Positions 1 through 9,121 of a stretch of 64,000 nt of DNA are shown one piece after another. Where the stretch lies: positions 53,402-117,401 of the forward strand of contig NZ_JBCMNM010000039.1 in the NCBI RefSeq assembly GCF_050459865.1, read 5' to 3'. The translations under genes and the position numbers were made by a program. This DNA is from Rummeliibacillus pycnus_B (GTDB lineage: Bacteria > Bacillota > Bacilli > Bacillales_A > Planococcaceae). Under the pieces are notes generated by a model. The model had not been told where the DNA came from and did not search any database. It saw only the letters and a program-made list of their open reading frames with translations. Numbering within the stretch: position 1 is the first letter of the stretch; each line of letters begins with the position of its first letter.

Positions 1-1283
1 GGAATCCAGGAGTAGTGGGAATTGTCGCATCTAGACTTGTAGAAAAGTATTATCGTCCAACAATCATCTTATCTATTGATGTAGAAAAAGGTATCGCAAA
101 AGGTTCAGCTCGTAGCATTGAAGGCTTCCATATGTATAAGGAACTCTCAAAAAATAGAGAGATTTTACCTGCATTTGGTGGTCACCCAATGGCTGCAGGA
201 ATGACACTTGCGATGGAAGATGTCGATGAATTACGTGTGCGATTAGATAAACAAGCAAGAGAATGTTTAACAAAGGAAGATCTAATCCCTGTTTTAGAAG
301 TTGATATACCACTTACTTTAGATGAAATTAATGTCAATACGATTGAAGACGTACGTACATTAGCTCCATTTGGAATAAGTTTCGCAAAACCTATGTATAC
401 GATAGAAGATGCCTCCATTCAATCTATGCGCAAAATTGGTGCAAATGAGGATCATATTAAACTACAAATAGTTTCAAATAATCAAGAACTTGATGCAGTA
501 GGCTTTCATAAAGGCTTTTTAGTAGATGAGTTAACTTATGGAATTAAGATTTCCTTTGCTGGAGATCTTCAAATCAATGAATGGAACGGTCGTAAAAAAC
601 CACAACTTATGCTACAAGATGTCAGAACAGATGAATGGCAACTATTTGATCTAAGAGGTATTCGGCAAGTTGCACGATGGCTACAAACTATTCCACTTGA
701 AGAAGTAACTTTCATTGCTTTTAGCGACTCAACTATCAGCTATTATGAATCTCTTATTCCAAAAAAAATTCAAAGCTATTCGGAAAATATTTCAAGTGAA
801 AATTGTCGCCCATATGTTGTATTATTAGATTTGCCACAAAATGTTCAAATGTTGGAATCTTTATTAACAAGCATAAAACCAACTCGTGTTTATGCACACT
901 TTTATATTCCTGATTCTCATTATTTCGATGGAATGCCTACACGAGAGCAGTTTGCATGGTATTATTCATTTTTAAGAAAAAGACAGAGTTTTCACCTGCG
1001 CCAACATTTAACTGATTTAGCAAAACATAAAGGCTGGAGCCGTGAGATGCTTATTTTCATGACACAGGTGTTTTTTGAACTTGGATTTGTTACAATAGAA
1101 AATGGACTCGCGAAAATTGTAGATAATCCACCGAAAAAAGACTTAACAAGCGCGAAAATCTATCAAGAACGCTCGCAACAAATGGATTTAGAACAAACCC
1201 TATTGTATGCGCCATATAAGGATTTAAGAGAGTGGTTTGACCTCCGTTTAAATGGTCAAGAAGTTTCTGAGGAGGAACAATAA
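1..1283 (+). CDS. recJ: Single-stranded-DNA exonuclease RecJ, C-terminal part
   Basis: RecJ degrades single-stranded DNA 5' to 3' in recombinational and mismatch repair. The gene enters from the left edge: the frame is open from base 3 (reading NPGVVGIVASRLVEKY), so no start is visible and the DHH catalytic half is missing. The fragment of about 427 residues carries the DHHA1 domain, with the GGHPMAAG motif near fragment residue 60, then an OB-fold and the long C-terminal extension typical of Firmicutes RecJ. It ends 2 nt before apt, whose ribosome site lies inside its last codons. The order recJ-apt-rel-dtd is conserved in Bacillales and supports the call. Confidence 0.95.
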   Translation, partial: NPGVVGIVASRLVEKYYRPTIILSIDVEKGIAKGSARSIEGFHMYKELSKNREILPAFGGHPMAAGMTLAMEDVDELRVRLDKQARECLTKEDLIPVLEVDIPLTLDEINVNTIEDVRTLAPFGISFAKPMYTIEDASIQSMRKIGANEDHIKLQIVSNNQELDAVGFHKGFLVDELTYGIKISFAGDLQINEWNGRKKPQLMLQDVRTDEWQLFDLRGIRQVARWLQTIPLEEVTFIAFSDSTISYYESLIPKKIQSYSENISSENCRPYVVLLDLPQNVQMLESLLTSIKPTRVYAHFYIPDSHYFDGMPTREQFAWYYSFLRKRQSFHLRQHLTDLAKHKGWSREMLIFMTQVFFELGFVTIENGLAKIVDNPPKKDLTSAKIYQERSQQMDLEQTLLYAPYKDLREWFDLRLNGQEVSEEEQ

Positions 1284-1285
1284 TA

Positions 1286-1798
1286 ATGGATTTAAAACAA
1301 TATGTAACAATCGTAGAAGATTGGCCTAAAAAAGGCATTTCTTTTAAAGATATTACAACAATTATGGATAACGGTAAAGCCTATAAATATGCAACAGACC
1401 AAATCGTTGAATACGCTAAAAAAGTTGGTGCTGAATTAATCGTAGGACCAGAAGCTCGCGGTTTCATCACAGGATGCCCAGTAGCTTATGCGCTTGAAAT
1501 TGGTTTTGCTCCAGTACGTAAACCAGGTAAGTTACCACGTGAAGTAGTTTCTGCTGACTACGGTCTTGAATATGGTAAAGATACATTAACAATGCACAAA
1601 GATGCTGTGAAGCCAGGACAAAAAGTATTAATCGTTGATGATTTACTTGCCACTGGTGGTACAGTTGATGCTGCCATTCGTTTAATTGAACAACTAGGCG
1701 GAGAAGTAGTAGGTTGTGCGTTCTTAATCGAACTTGAAGAGTTACATGGCCGTGATAAAATCGAAGGTTATGATGTCTTCACTTTAATGAAATACTAG
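1286..1798 (+). CDS. apt: Adenine phosphoribosyltransferase
   Basis: Cytosolic purine-salvage enzyme that joins adenine and PRPP to give AMP and pyrophosphate. The 170-residue length is normal for the family. The PRPP-binding loop VLIVDDLLATGGT is intact at about residues 115-127, and the ARGF adenine-side motif lies near residue 60. The ATG is preceded by GAGGAGG, which sits in the end of recJ, so the two genes are translationally close and probably cotranscribed. A hairpin with a T-run follows at 1888-1915, before rel. Confidence 0.97.
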   Translation: MDLKQYVTIVEDWPKKGISFKDITTIMDNGKAYKYATDQIVEYAKKVGAELIVGPEARGFITGCPVAYALEIGFAPVRKPGKLPREVVSADYGLEYGKDTLTMHKDAVKPGQKVLIVDDLLATGGTVDAAIRLIEQLGGEVVGCAFLIELEELHGRDKIEGYDVFTLMKY

Positions 1799-1817
1799 TC
1801 ATTCTTATTGGACAAAT

Positions 1818-1852
1818 AATGGAAGCCCTCATGGCATTAGCCTGAGGGTTTG
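1818..1852 (+). terminator. Hairpin after apt
   Basis: AAGCCCTCA and TGAGGGTTT form an inverted repeat about 20 nt after the apt stop. There is no clear T-run, so it is either a weak terminator or an RNA-stabilising stem. It is followed by a better terminator at 1888. Confidence 0.5.
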
Positions 1853-1887
1853 CGTAATTTGTCGAATTATCTATTTTTTTCAGGGAA

Positions 1888-1915
1888 ATAGCCTTTACAA
1901 ATAGGCTGTTTTTTT
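1888..1915 (+). terminator. Rho-independent terminator between apt and rel
   Basis: A short stem (TAGCCT/AGGCT) is followed by seven T residues, about 90 nt after the apt stop and 55 nt before rel. It suggests that rel also has its own promoter. Confidence 0.65.
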
Positions 1916-1969
1916 AATACAATTAAATTTATACCTAATCAGAAAAATTATGAAATAGGGTGGGCTAAC

Positions 1970-4165
1970 ATGGCGAAAGATCAAGTGATGACAGTAGAAG
2001 AAGTTTTCGCAATACTTACATCATATATGAATGACGAACACGTCGAATTTGTAAAAAAAGCATATGAACTTGCTAAAGACGCACATAAAGAGCAGTTCAG
2101 AAGTTCAGGAGAGCCATATATTTTACATCCTGTACAAGTTGCAGGTATATTAGCAGATCTACAAATGGACCCGGAAACTGTTGCAGCAGGTTTTTTACAT
2201 GATGTAGTTGAAGATACCCATGTCACACGCGAAGACCTTGTTGAACAATTTAGTGAAGAAGTTGCAATGCTTGTAGATGGTGTTACCAAATTGGGTAAAA
2301 TTAAATATAAATCGAAAGCAGAACAACAGGCTGAAAATCATCGTAAAATGTTCGTTGCAATGGCGCAGGATATCCGTGTCATTCTGATCAAATTAGCAGA
2401 CAGATTACATAACATGAGAACACTGAAACATTTGCCTGTTGAAAAACAACGTCGCATCTCTAAAGAAACACTTGAAATTTTTGCTCCGTTGGCACACCGT
2501 TTAGGAATTTCAGCTATTAAATGGGAATTGGAAGATACTGCACTACGTTATTTAAATCCACAGCAATATTATCGTATCGTTAACTTGATGAAGAGAAAAC
2601 GTGTAGAACGTGAAGATTATTTAAAGTCAGTAATGGATGAAATAAAACTTCAACTTAATGATATTCATATTAATGCAGAATTATCTGGTCGTCCGAAGCA
2701 TATATATAGCATTTATCGGAAAATGGTTTTGCAAAACAAGCAATTCAATGAAATTTACGACTTATTAGCTGTTCGAGTAATAGTAGATAGTATCAAAGAT
2801 TGCTACGCAGTGCTAGGTATTGTTCATACACTTTGGAAACCTATGCCTGGTCGATTCAAAGATTATATTGCGATGCCGAAACAAAATTTATATCAATCTC
2901 TTCATACTACTGTAATAGGACCATATGGGGATCCTTTAGAAGTTCAAATACGTACGAAGGAAATGCATAAAATTGCAGAATTCGGGGTTGCCGCTCACTG
3001 GGCCTATAAAGAAGGCAAGAGTATTGATACAAACAAATCAAATATTGACAATAAGTTAACGTGGTTCCGTGAAATTTTAGAATTCCAAAACGAATCTTCT
3101 AATGCTGAAGAATTCATGGAATCTTTGAAATTTGATTTATTCTCGGATATGGTTTACGTATTTTCACCTAAAGGCGATGTTATTGAGTTACCGTCTGGTT
3201 CTGTTCCGATTGACTTTGCTTATCGTGTTCACTCAGAAATAGGGAATAGAACGATTGGCGCAAAAGTAAACGGTAAGATGGTACCGTTAGATACACCTTT
3301 AAAAACAGGTGATATTGTAGAAATCATGACTTCTAAACAATCATTTGGCCCCAGCCGAGATTGGTTGAATATTGCGCAATCATCACAAGCAAAACATAAA
3401 ATTAAACAATTCTTTAAAAAGCAATTACGTGATGACAATGTGAACAAAGGCCGTGAAATGATTGAAAAAGAAATCATAGAACAAGGCTTTGATCCAAAAG
3501 AAATTTTAACGCCTGAAAACTTTAAAAGGGTATGCGAAAAATTAAACTATGCAAATGAGGAAGATTTAGTTGCAGCGGTAGGCTTTAACGGAATGACTGC
3601 ATTACAAGTAGTCAACCGCCTAGCAGAACGTGTAAGAAAACAACGAAATCAAGAAGAAGTCATAGAAAAAATTACAAAAGAGATGAAAACTCCTCAAAAA
3701 GAAAAAGTAACAGAAACAGGAGTTGTCGTTAAAGGGTTAGAAAATTTATTAATCCGTTTATCTCGTTGTTGTAACCCTGTACCAGGTGACGAAATTGTTG
3801 GTTTTATCACAAAAGGTCGAGGTGTTTCTGTTCACCGTGCAGATTGCTCTAATATTCAAACATCAGAAGAACAAGAACGATTAATTGATGTTGAATGGGG
3901 ACAAAATTTAGAACAACAACAAAAACTATTTAATGTAGATATCGAAATCTCAGGCTTTGATCGAGTTGGTTTGCTAAATGAAGTAATACAAGTAGTTACA
4001 GAAACAAAAACGTCGATTGGCGGAATAAGTGCCCGCACAGACCGAGATAAGATTGCTACTATTAATTTAACATTGCAAATACGTGATATTCACCACTTAT
4101 ATAAAGTGGTAGATCGAGTTAAACAAATTCCCGATATCTATTCAGTACAACGTGTAATGCATTAA
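1970..4165 (+). CDS. rel: Bifunctional (p)ppGpp synthetase/hydrolase Rel
   Basis: The stringent-response enzyme that makes (p)ppGpp from ATP and GTP/GDP and also hydrolyses it. At 731 residues it matches full-length Rel. Domains in order: HD hydrolase (HP near residue 53, FLHDVVEDT near 75), synthetase (RFKDYIAMPKQNLYQSLHTT near 295, then EVQIRTKEMH), TGS (near 395-455), the helical/zinc-finger region with CCNPVPGDEIVG near 600, and a C-terminal ACT domain. The RFKD form of the synthetase signature and the intact HD pair indicate a bifunctional Rel rather than a synthetase-only RelA. dtd follows after 15 nt, so they are likely cotranscribed. DarB, a known regulator of Rel in B. subtilis, is encoded at 42.7-43.1 kb. 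Confidence 0.97.
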   Translation: MAKDQVMTVEEVFAILTSYMNDEHVEFVKKAYELAKDAHKEQFRSSGEPYILHPVQVAGILADLQMDPETVAAGFLHDVVEDTHVTREDLVEQFSEEVAMLVDGVTKLGKIKYKSKAEQQAENHRKMFVAMAQDIRVILIKLADRLHNMRTLKHLPVEKQRRISKETLEIFAPLAHRLGISAIKWELEDTALRYLNPQQYYRIVNLMKRKRVEREDYLKSVMDEIKLQLNDIHINAELSGRPKHIYSIYRKMVLQNKQFNEIYDLLAVRVIVDSIKDCYAVLGIVHTLWKPMPGRFKDYIAMPKQNLYQSLHTTVIGPYGDPLEVQIRTKEMHKIAEFGVAAHWAYKEGKSIDTNKSNIDNKLTWFREILEFQNESSNAEEFMESLKFDLFSDMVYVFSPKGDVIELPSGSVPIDFAYRVHSEIGNRTIGAKVNGKMVPLDTPLKTGDIVEIMTSKQSFGPSRDWLNIAQSSQAKHKIKQFFKKQLRDDNVNKGREMIEKEIIEQGFDPKEILTPENFKRVCEKLNYANEEDLVAAVGFNGMTALQVVNRLAERVRKQRNQEEVIEKITKEMKTPQKEKVTETGVVVKGLENLLIRLSRCCNPVPGDEIVGFITKGRGVSVHRADCSNIQTSEEQERLIDVEWGQNLEQQQKLFNVDIEISGFDRVGLLNEVIQVVTETKTSIGGISARTDRDKIATINLTLQIRDIHHLYKVVDRVKQIPDIYSVQRVMH

Positions 4166-4180
4166 GATAGGAGATTTAGC

Positions 4181-4621
4181 ATGAAAGTAGTCTTACAACG
4201 AAGCAAAGAAGCATCTGTTACAGTAGATGGTAAAGTGACAGGTAAGATTGAACAAGGTTATGTTTTATTAGTTGGAATTACACATGGTGATACAAAGGAT
4301 GACGCAGATTATATTGCAAAAAAAATTGCGAAAATGCGTATTTGGGAAGATGAGAATGGCAAGATGAATCACTCTATTAAAGAGCATGGTGGAGCAATAT
4401 TATCAGTTTCTCAATTCACTTTGTATGCCGATACTAAAAAAGGGAATCGACCTAGCTTTACTGATGCTGCTCGTCCTGAAGAAGCTTATGGCTTATGGGA
4501 ATACTTTAATAGTACACTTTGTGCACTTGGATTACATGTTGAAACTGGAGTGTTTGGTGCGATGATGGATGTAAAGCTAGTCAATGACGGACCAGTTACA
4601 ATACTAATTGAATCAAAATAA
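4181..4621 (+). CDS. dtd: D-aminoacyl-tRNA deacylase
   Basis: Hydrolyses D-amino acids wrongly attached to tRNA, a cytosolic proofreading enzyme. The 146 residues carry the family's catalytic SQFTLYAD motif near residue 77, GNRPSFTDAARP near 88, and the cross-subunit GP motif in NDGPVTI near the C-terminus. The start has GATAGGAGATTTAGC upstream. A strong terminator follows immediately. In other Bacillales hisS and aspS usually come next; here a repeat cluster and the convergent pdh operon follow instead. Confidence 0.95.
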   Translation: MKVVLQRSKEASVTVDGKVTGKIEQGYVLLVGITHGDTKDDADYIAKKIAKMRIWEDENGKMNHSIKEHGGAILSVSQFTLYADTKKGNRPSFTDAARPEEAYGLWEYFNSTLCALGLHVETGVFGAMMDVKLVNDGPVTILIESK

Positions 4622-4630
4622 TATAAAGAA

Positions 4631-4663
4631 TCCCTGATCATTAATGGATCAGGGATATTTTTT
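4631..4663 (+). terminator. dtd terminator
   Basis: TCCCTGATC pairs with GATCAGGGA across a 7-nt loop, followed by seven T residues. It ends the recJ-apt-rel-dtd direction of transcription. Confidence 0.9.
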
Positions 4664-4744
4664 GATTTAATAACGGGTTGTCCAAAAAGTGAAAAAGAGT
4701 GTAATTCATCATTAGATTGAATAGTACCTTTTGTGATTCTCATT

Positions 4745-5259
4745 TGTTGATTTCCGGTACAGACGGTCGCTTTCCATGGGTGTGGGTTAAGCTTCTTCTT
4801 TCGCTTAGCTGAAGGCACTGAAAAAGTAAAAAAGATGAAAGTTTATAATAAAAATCTTGTATAGCTATCCTGGTTGATGTGGAATTAGCGAAGACTCCTG
4901 CGGGAAAGCGAGACAGGTGAGACCCCGCAGTGCAATTAAGGAACGGAGTCTAAGAACGCCACGTCCTGTGGCAACGACTCCGTGACCAACATCCTGTTGC
5001 CCCGAGGCTAATCGCTCGCCCGCGGAAAGCGAAGCTAATTCCACATCATGCAGAAATCAGTTTAATACTATTAGTACCCTTACTACGTTCCTACGGGGCT
5101 TTCAGCTCAAGCTTTTCCCATAGGACTTTGAATAAACCTCACTGAATGAACATCGCACGAAGGAAATCAAATGCATTTTCGAGGACTCGTCATCGAAAGC
5201 TTTGTAATGAACAAAATTGGATATCATAAAATGTCCGTATAGTTTATATGAATTTTGCA
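4745..5259. repeat. Composite GC-rich intergenic repeat, copy 1
   Basis: A gene-free block standing out from its AT-rich surroundings. The head (about 4751-4813) holds a CAGACGGTCGCTTTCC-like piece. The main element (4814-5078) starts with GGCACTGAAAAAGT and contains a perfect 14-bp inverted repeat, GATGTGGAATTAGC at 4876-4889 and GCTAATTCCACATC at 5034-5047. Between the arms are a CTCCTGCGGGAAAGCGA segment and an internal hairpin GCCACGTCCTGTGGC. The tail (about 5170-5259) is shared with 44286-44373. No transposase is encoded. Other copies lie at 16580-16875, 43660-43905 and 43975-44373. Confidence 0.9.
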
Positions 5260-5291
5260 CAATGAAATCGATTCAAATTTAATATTTTTTT

Positions 5292-5335
5292 CATAAAAAA
5301 ACCCCTTAAGATACTGTTATGTATCTTAAGAGGTG
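5292..5335 (-). terminator. pdh operon terminator
   Basis: On the minus strand CCTCTTAAGATAC pairs with GTATCTTAAGGGG, followed by seven U residues. It lies just after the pdhD stop and ends the pdhABCD transcript. Confidence 0.93.
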
Positions 5336-5348
5336 TTTTTGTCTTCAA

Positions 5349-6764
5349 TTATTTTTTAGCAATAATGTGAATTGGGTTACCAAGTGCTACTTCAGCAGTT
5401 TCCATTGTAATTTCACCTAAAGTTGGGTGAGCATGAATTGTCATTGCTACATCTTCAAGTGTCATACCTGCTTCGATTGCTAATCCTAATTCAGCGATCA
5501 TATCAGATGCACCAGCACCGATAATTTGACCACCAATTAGTAAGCCATCTTCTTTACGAGCAACAAGTTTTACGAAACCTTCTGTTTCGTTCAATGCTAA
5601 TGCACGACCATTTGCAGCAAATGGGAATTTACCAGTAGTTACTTCAAAGCCTTCTTCTTTAGCTTGATCTTCTGATAAACCTACAGTAGCCATTTCAGGA
5701 TCTGTGAAGCAAACAGCAGGAATTGCAAGATAATCAACAATTGATTTTTCTCCAGCGATTGCTTCAGCAGCTACTTTACCTTCGTATGAAGCTTTATGCG
5801 CTAGTTGTGGTCCAGCAACGATATCACCGATAGCATAAATATTTGGTACGCTTGTGCGACATTGTTTGTCAACTTTTAAAAGTCCACGTTCAGCAAATTC
5901 AATACCAACTGCTTCCAAGCCCATTTCATCCGTATTTGGACGACGACCTACAGTTACTAAGACGTAATCTGCTTCTACAGCTTTTGCTTCACCATTTACT
6001 TCATATTTTACTGTTACACTTGATTCAGTTTCTTCAACACCTTGTGCTAAAGCGCCTGTTTCAATTGTAACACCTTTTTTCTTAAGACCTTTTTTAACGA
6101 TAGCTGTCATTTGTTTTTCAAAGCCAGCAAGGATATCTTTTCCACCTTCAAGGATTGTTACTTGAGAACCTAAGTTAGCATAAGCAGAACCAAGTTCAGT
6201 ACCGATGTATCCGCCACCAATAACAACAAGTTTTTCAGGTACTTCTTGTAATGAAAGTGCGCCTGTTGAATTTAACACACGATTTGAAAATTTGAATGTT
6301 GGAATTTCAACTGGACGAGAACCTGTTGCAATAATTGCATTTTTGAATGTGTAAGTTTGAGCTGAGTTTTCAGTAATCACTCGTAATGAGTTCGCATCTT
6401 GGAAATAAGCTTCACCTTTTACAACTTCAATATTGTTGCCTTTTAATAAACCAGCAACACCGCCAGTTAATTTTTTAACAACAGAATCTTTGAATTCTTG
6501 TGCTTTTTTGAAATCTAGTTTCACTTCTGGAACAATTACACCCATATCTTCTGAATGTTTAGCTTGTTCAAAGCGGTGACCTACAGAGATTAAAGCTTTT
6601 GATGGGATACAACCTACGTTTAAGCATACGCCACCTACGTTTTCACGTTCAACAACTGTAACTTTTTGTCCAAGTTGTGCTGCACGAATTGCTGCTACAT
6701 ATCCACCAGGACCAGCACCGATGACAATTGTATCTGTTTCGATTGGAAAATCTCCTACTACCAT
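5349..6764 (-). CDS. pdhD: Dihydrolipoyl dehydrogenase (E3)
   Basis: Flavoprotein that reoxidises dihydrolipoyl groups of the pyruvate dehydrogenase complex with NAD+. The 471-residue length is typical. It shows the FAD-binding GAGPGGYVAA near residue 17, the redox disulfide in GGVCLNVGCIPSK (about 44-56), a second Rossmann fold with GGGYIGTELG near 185, and the C-terminal catalytic HAHPTLGE. The ATG has GGAGG upstream. It is the last gene of pdhABCD, 5 nt after pdhC, and may also serve other 2-oxoacid dehydrogenases. Confidence 0.97.
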   Translation of the reverse strand: MVVGDFPIETDTIVIGAGPGGYVAAIRAAQLGQKVTVVERENVGGVCLNVGCIPSKALISVGHRFEQAKHSEDMGVIVPEVKLDFKKAQEFKDSVVKKLTGGVAGLLKGNNIEVVKGEAYFQDANSLRVITENSAQTYTFKNAIIATGSRPVEIPTFKFSNRVLNSTGALSLQEVPEKLVVIGGGYIGTELGSAYANLGSQVTILEGGKDILAGFEKQMTAIVKKGLKKKGVTIETGALAQGVEETESSVTVKYEVNGEAKAVEADYVLVTVGRRPNTDEMGLEAVGIEFAERGLLKVDKQCRTSVPNIYAIGDIVAGPQLAHKASYEGKVAAEAIAGEKSIVDYLAIPAVCFTDPEMATVGLSEDQAKEEGFEVTTGKFPFAANGRALALNETEGFVKLVARKEDGLLIGGQIIGAGASDMIAELGLAIEAGMTLEDVAMTIHAHPTLGEITMETAEVALGNPIHIIAKK

Positions 6765-6769
6765 TTTTA

Positions 6770-8110
6770 TTACGCCTCCATTAATAATAGTTCCGGCTCA
6801 CTTAACAAACGTTTAATATTATTTAACGCATGTTGAGCAGTCGCACCATCGATCATTCTATGATCAAAGCTCAATGATAATGCTAACACAGGTGCGGCTA
6901 TAATTTCACCATTTTTTATTACAGGTTTTTCTGAAATTCGACCAATTCCCAAAATTGCTACTTCAGGATGGTTTATTACTGGAGTAAACCATTGCCCACC
7001 TGCTGAGCCGATATTTGTGATAGAGCAAGATGCACCTTTCATTTCGTTAGGTGCTAATTTACCTTCACGAGCTTTTGTTGCTAATTGGTTTATTTCATCT
7101 GATACTGCAAATACAGATTTGCGATCAGCATGTTTAATAACTGGAACTAGAAGACCTTTATCAGTATCAGCTGCAATACCAATATTATAATAATGTTTTT
7201 GAATAATTTCTTGTGTTTCGTCATCCAAAGAACGGTTAAATTCTGGGAAATCACGCAAAGTACTTACTAATGCTTTTACTACATAAGGTAAGTATGTTAA
7301 TTTAATACCTTTTTCAGCTGCGATTTCTTTGAATTTTTTGCGATGTGCAACTAATTCTGTAACATCCACTTCATCCATTAATGTAACATGTGGAGCAGTT
7401 TGTTTAGAATGAACCATTGCTTTTGCAATAGCACGACGCATACCAGACATTTTTTCACGAGTTTCTGGGAATTCACCTTCAAGCTCAACTGATGCAGCTT
7501 TTGCAACTTCTTGAACAGGTGATTCTTCAACTGAAGTAGGTATTTCTACTTCTTGAGTAGCTTGTTTTGCACCACCATTTTTAAATGCTTCAATATCTTC
7601 TTTTAAGATACGACCATTTTTCCCTGAACCTGCCACTTCTTTAATATCAATCCCGTTTTCACGAGCAAATTTTCGTACAGATGGCATAGCAATAATACGC
7701 GCTTTTGAATCAACCTCTGCTGTTTCTGCTACAGGTGTTGGTGTTTCTTGTTTTTCAACAGGCGCTTTTTGTACTTCTTTGCCATCTTCAGCTGTTGCTT
7801 GAACTTGTGCTTCTGTTTCAGATACTTGTTCTTCATCTTCCTTATGTCCATGTAGTTCAAGATCTTCATATCCAGGTGCATCAATTTCTAAAAGGACTGT
7901 ACCAACAGTTGTTAATGTTCCTTCTTCAACAAGTACTTTTTCAATTGTTCCTTCAACTGGAGACGGAATTTCAACGACTGCTTTGTCGTTTTGAACTTCT
8001 GCTAATATTGTATCTTCTTCGATTTTATCGCCTGGTTTAATGAACCATTTTACGATTTCCCCTTCATGGATTCCTTCACCAATATCGGGTAAGCGGAATT
8101 TATAAGCCAT
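6770..8110 (-). CDS. pdhC: Dihydrolipoamide acetyltransferase (E2)
   Basis: Core of the pyruvate dehydrogenase complex; transfers the acetyl group from lipoate to CoA. Layout: one N-terminal lipoyl domain with the lipoylated lysine in QNDKAVVEIPSP (about residue 43), an acidic/Ala-Pro linker, the peripheral subunit-binding domain (about 135-170, MPSVRKFARENG), and the catalytic domain ending with SFDHRMIDGATAQ. I chose the ATG at 8110 (446 residues) rather than the GTG three codons upstream, because GGAGAGG is correctly spaced for the ATG and overlaps the GTG. It is 30 nt after pdhB. Confidence 0.96.
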   Translation of the reverse strand: MAYKFRLPDIGEGIHEGEIVKWFIKPGDKIEEDTILAEVQNDKAVVEIPSPVEGTIEKVLVEEGTLTTVGTVLLEIDAPGYEDLELHGHKEDEEQVSETEAQVQATAEDGKEVQKAPVEKQETPTPVAETAEVDSKARIIAMPSVRKFARENGIDIKEVAGSGKNGRILKEDIEAFKNGGAKQATQEVEIPTSVEESPVQEVAKAASVELEGEFPETREKMSGMRRAIAKAMVHSKQTAPHVTLMDEVDVTELVAHRKKFKEIAAEKGIKLTYLPYVVKALVSTLRDFPEFNRSLDDETQEIIQKHYYNIGIAADTDKGLLVPVIKHADRKSVFAVSDEINQLATKAREGKLAPNEMKGASCSITNIGSAGGQWFTPVINHPEVAILGIGRISEKPVIKNGEIIAAPVLALSLSFDHRMIDGATAQHALNNIKRLLSEPELLLMEA

Positions 8111-8140
8111 TTCAGTCACCTCTCCTTTGTGGTAGTAAAA

Positions 8141-9118
8141 TTAAAACTCTAAAACTTTTTTAGCTGTTGCAATGACGTCTTTTGAGTTTGGTAACCACAC
8201 AGCCTCTGCTTGTGGGAACGGATATACAGTATCTGGTGCTGTTACTCGAAGAACTGGAGCTTCAAGACTTAAAATAGCACGCTCTGTAATTTCACTCACT
8301 ACATTTGCTGCAATACCAGCTTGTTTTTGAGCTTCTTGTACAACGATTGCACGCCCTGTTTTCTCAACAGATGCAATGATTGTTTCAATATCTAAAGGTT
8401 GAATTGTTCGTAAATCTACTACTTCTACTGAATAGTTTTCTTTTTCTAATGCTTCAGCTGCCTTTAATGATTCATGTACCATTGCACCGTAAGCAAAAAT
8501 AGAAAGATCTTTACCTTCACGTTTTACATCCGCTTTACCAAGAGGAATTGTGTAAGATTCTTCTGGTACCTCTTCACGGAATGAACGATAAAGTTTTAAA
8601 TGTTCTAAAAATACGACTGGATCATTATCACGAATAGATGAAATTAAAAGACCTTTTGCATCATAAGGTGTTGATGGAACAACTACTTTCAAACCTGGTT
8701 GTGATGCTACTAAACCCTCTAAACTATCTGAGTGCATTTCAGGTGTATGTACACCTCCGCCAAATGGTGAGCGGATTGTTACAGGTGCTCCCAGACTCCC
8801 GCCTGAACGATATCGCATACGTGCTAATTGTCCACTAATTGAATCCATTACTTCATATACGAAGCCGAAGAATTGAATTTCAGGAACTGGGCGGAATCCT
8901 TGAAGTGCAAGACCAATAGCAAGGCCGCCGATGCCGGATTCAGCAAGAGGTGTATCGAATACACGATCCTCACCAAATTCTTTTTGAAGACCTTCAGTAG
9001 CGCGGAAAACCCCTCCGTTCACACCCACGTCTTCACCGAATACTAGCACGTTTTCGTCATCTTTTAATTCACAACGAAGTGCGTCTGTAATTGCTTGAAT
9101 CATTGTCATTTGTGCCAT
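8141..9118 (-). CDS. pdhB: Pyruvate dehydrogenase E1 beta subunit
   Basis: Beta half of the thiamine-diphosphate-dependent E1 enzyme that decarboxylates pyruvate and acetylates E2 lipoate. The 325-residue length is standard. Recognisable family stretches are GEDVGVNGGVFRATEGL near residue 28, DTPLAESGIGG near 55, and SPFGGGVHTPEMHSDSLEG near 113. The C-terminal transketolase domain contains RVTAPDTVYPFP. It starts 3 nt after pdhA, so the two subunits are likely translationally coupled. Confidence 0.97.
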   Translation of the reverse strand: MAQMTMIQAITDALRCELKDDENVLVFGEDVGVNGGVFRATEGLQKEFGEDRVFDTPLAESGIGGLAIGLALQGFRPVPEIQFFGFVYEVMDSISGQLARMRYRSGGSLGAPVTIRSPFGGGVHTPEMHSDSLEGLVASQPGLKVVVPSTPYDAKGLLISSIRDNDPVVFLEHLKLYRSFREEVPEESYTIPLGKADVKREGKDLSIFAYGAMVHESLKAAEALEKENYSVEVVDLRTIQPLDIETIIASVEKTGRAIVVQEAQKQAGIAANVVSEITERAILSLEAPVLRVTAPDTVYPFPQAEAVWLPNSKDVIATAKKVLEF

Positions 9119-9121
9119 CGG

